A DNA stretch of 13,777 bases, taken from contig JAATVL010000135.1 of the NCBI GenBank assembly GCA_014523525.1, forward strand, positions 1 through 13,777, in the 5' to 3' direction. The notes beneath the pieces were generated by a model. That model searched no databases, was not told where the DNA came from, and was given only the letters and a program-made list of their open reading frames with translations. This document shows positions 12,832-13,777 of this stretch, in pieces; position 1 is the stretch's first letter, and each line of letters opens with the position of its first letter. The DNA is from Nitrososphaerales archaeon TH703. GTDB taxonomy: Archaea; Thermoproteota; Nitrososphaeria; Nitrososphaerales; Nitrososphaeraceae. A program made the translations under genes and the position numbers.

Positions 12832-13777
12832 ACAGAATGTCCCACCATCCCAGAAATGACAATAACAAGACCATGGGTAATGATACGATAACAAAAAACA
12901 AGATGACTGATAATTTTACCATGTTAAGGGCATTTTTACATTTTTCAATAGATAGGGGCTCGATATTTATACCCAATTCATAATACCCAACTTTTTCTAA
13001 CCTCACTCTGAGGGCCCCTGCCAACGCAGACATTGGATATCCACCATTAATACTAGGTGTATTATTGTGATCCTTCCGCATAATCAATATTGAATTTTTC
13101 CAATCTGCACCGACAATCTTTGAAGAAATTACTAGCAATAACGCACATAATCGTGCCGGAACATAGTTTGAAATAGTATCTAGCTTTGCTGCCATCCACC
13201 CTATATCATAATGATACTTATCAGTATAACCTATCATTGAATCAAGCGTATTGATAATTCGATAAGCAATTGCGCCTGGAGGACCAAATAGTGAGTAGTA
13301 GAATAATACGGATCCTATTCCATCTACCAGACTTTCTCCAATCGATTCTATTGTAGCAGATATTATATGTTCTCTATCAAGAGTATCAGTCTTTCTTCCT
13401 ACAATAAATGAAAGGTTCTTTCTTGCATCAATCAGATTTTTTTCTTCCAGCGCATAAATTACCGCACTTATATGTTTCTCTAAAGTAAGGATTGCCATTG
13501 TGAATTTTAGTACTAAGAGTGAGAATATAAACAATGCAACTATTCCAAATAATTTGTAGAGGGTAATTGAAAAGTAATATGATACCACAGAAATCCCGAA
13601 CGTCAAAATCAGGGCAAAAATTATACCCTTTAGTTTTTCCTCTTTAGGACTCGATTTGTACTTTAATTTTGGTATAAAGTAGCTTACAAGTTTTCCAAAC
13701 CATGAGACAGGATGAATCCTGTTTGGAGGATCGACAAGTAAGAAAGAAAGCGCAATGCCACCAGCAAGCGTTAATAA
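12821..13777 (-). CDS. cbiB: Adenosylcobinamide-phosphate synthase CbiB/CobD (5' end off the window)
   Basis: Membrane protein that attaches aminopropanol (or its phosphate) to adenosylcobyric acid, giving adenosylcobinamide(-phosphate), the substrate of CobY. The frame is open from the right edge; 318 residues are visible, so only the first few are missing. Near the visible N-terminus is VDPPNRIHPVSWFGKLVSYF (usual form GDP---HPV--IG). Later come IESIGESLVDGIGSVLFYYSLFGPPGAIAYRIINTLDSMIGY, YHYDIGWMAAKLDTISNYVPARL and PSINGGYPMSALAGALRVRLEKVG, all in family order, and a final membrane helix ending LGWWDILYGI. It is first of the three cobalamin genes seen here; more may lie beyond the edge. 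Confidence 0.95.
   Translation of the reverse strand, partial: LLTLAGGIALSFLLVDPPNRIHPVSWFGKLVSYFIPKLKYKSSPKEEKLKGIIFALILTFGISVVSYYFSITLYKLFGIVALFIFSLLVLKFTMAILTLEKHISAVIYALEEKNLIDARKNLSFIVGRKTDTLDREHIISATIESIGESLVDGIGSVLFYYSLFGPPGAIAYRIINTLDSMIGYTDKYHYDIGWMAAKLDTISNYVPARLCALLLVISSKIVGADWKNSILIMRKDHNNTPSINGGYPMSALAGALRVRLEKVGYYELGINIEPLSIEKCKNALNMVKLSVILFFVIVSLPMVLLLSFLGWWDILYGI

Overview
The window looks like chromosome of an ammonia-oxidising archaeon (Nitrososphaerota/Thaumarchaeota). The evidence is an archaeal ribosomal pair (L44e, S27e), archaeal CobY, a Rieske/cytochrome b operon next to a membrane-anchored blue copper protein, an archaeal winged-helix regulator, TATA-type promoters placed for leaderless transcripts, and many short secreted or single-span proteins. 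The DNA is visibly AT-rich. That fits a low-GC lineage such as Nitrosocosmicus better than the higher-GC Nitrososphaera species, but genus is an inference.

Layout. Bases 1-954 (minus strand) hold a decayed viral-type terminase large subunit: the ATPase half is missing and two frame changes split the nuclease half. Its end overlaps a TTG-started secreted protein that runs off the left edge. Bases 1092-3685 are an orphan-rich stretch: a secreted N-glycosylation-rich protein, a DUF488 (YeaO-like) protein with a 31-residue membrane microprotein 1 base upstream, a small acidic protein, a doubtful AT-rich ORF, another secreted Cys-containing protein and a two-span membrane protein. At 3720-4076 lies a winged-helix regulator whose promoter has a perfect 16-bp palindrome between TATA box and predicted transcription start.

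Bases 4240-7148 are housekeeping: Sua5 (tRNA t6A synthesis), convergent BioD (biotin; its 5' end appears one base short), a secreted DUF192 protein and a small beta-rich protein. Bases 7256-10057 (minus) form the electron-transfer block: Rieske protein and cytochrome b overlap by 20 bases (complex III), followed by an amicyanin-like cupredoxin with its own promoter. Together they could pass electrons from quinol through Rieske to a copper carrier, which is how ammonia-oxidising archaea are thought to run their respiratory chain.

Bases 10197-11457 hold a FlK-like hot-dog thioesterase, a 42-residue single-span microprotein and the L44e-S27e pair. Bases 11441 to the right edge (minus) are a tightly packed late cobalamin operon, cbiB-cobS-cobY, whose last gene overlaps the end of S27e tail to tail.

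No tRNA, rRNA, CRISPR array, insertion sequence or complete mobile element was found.
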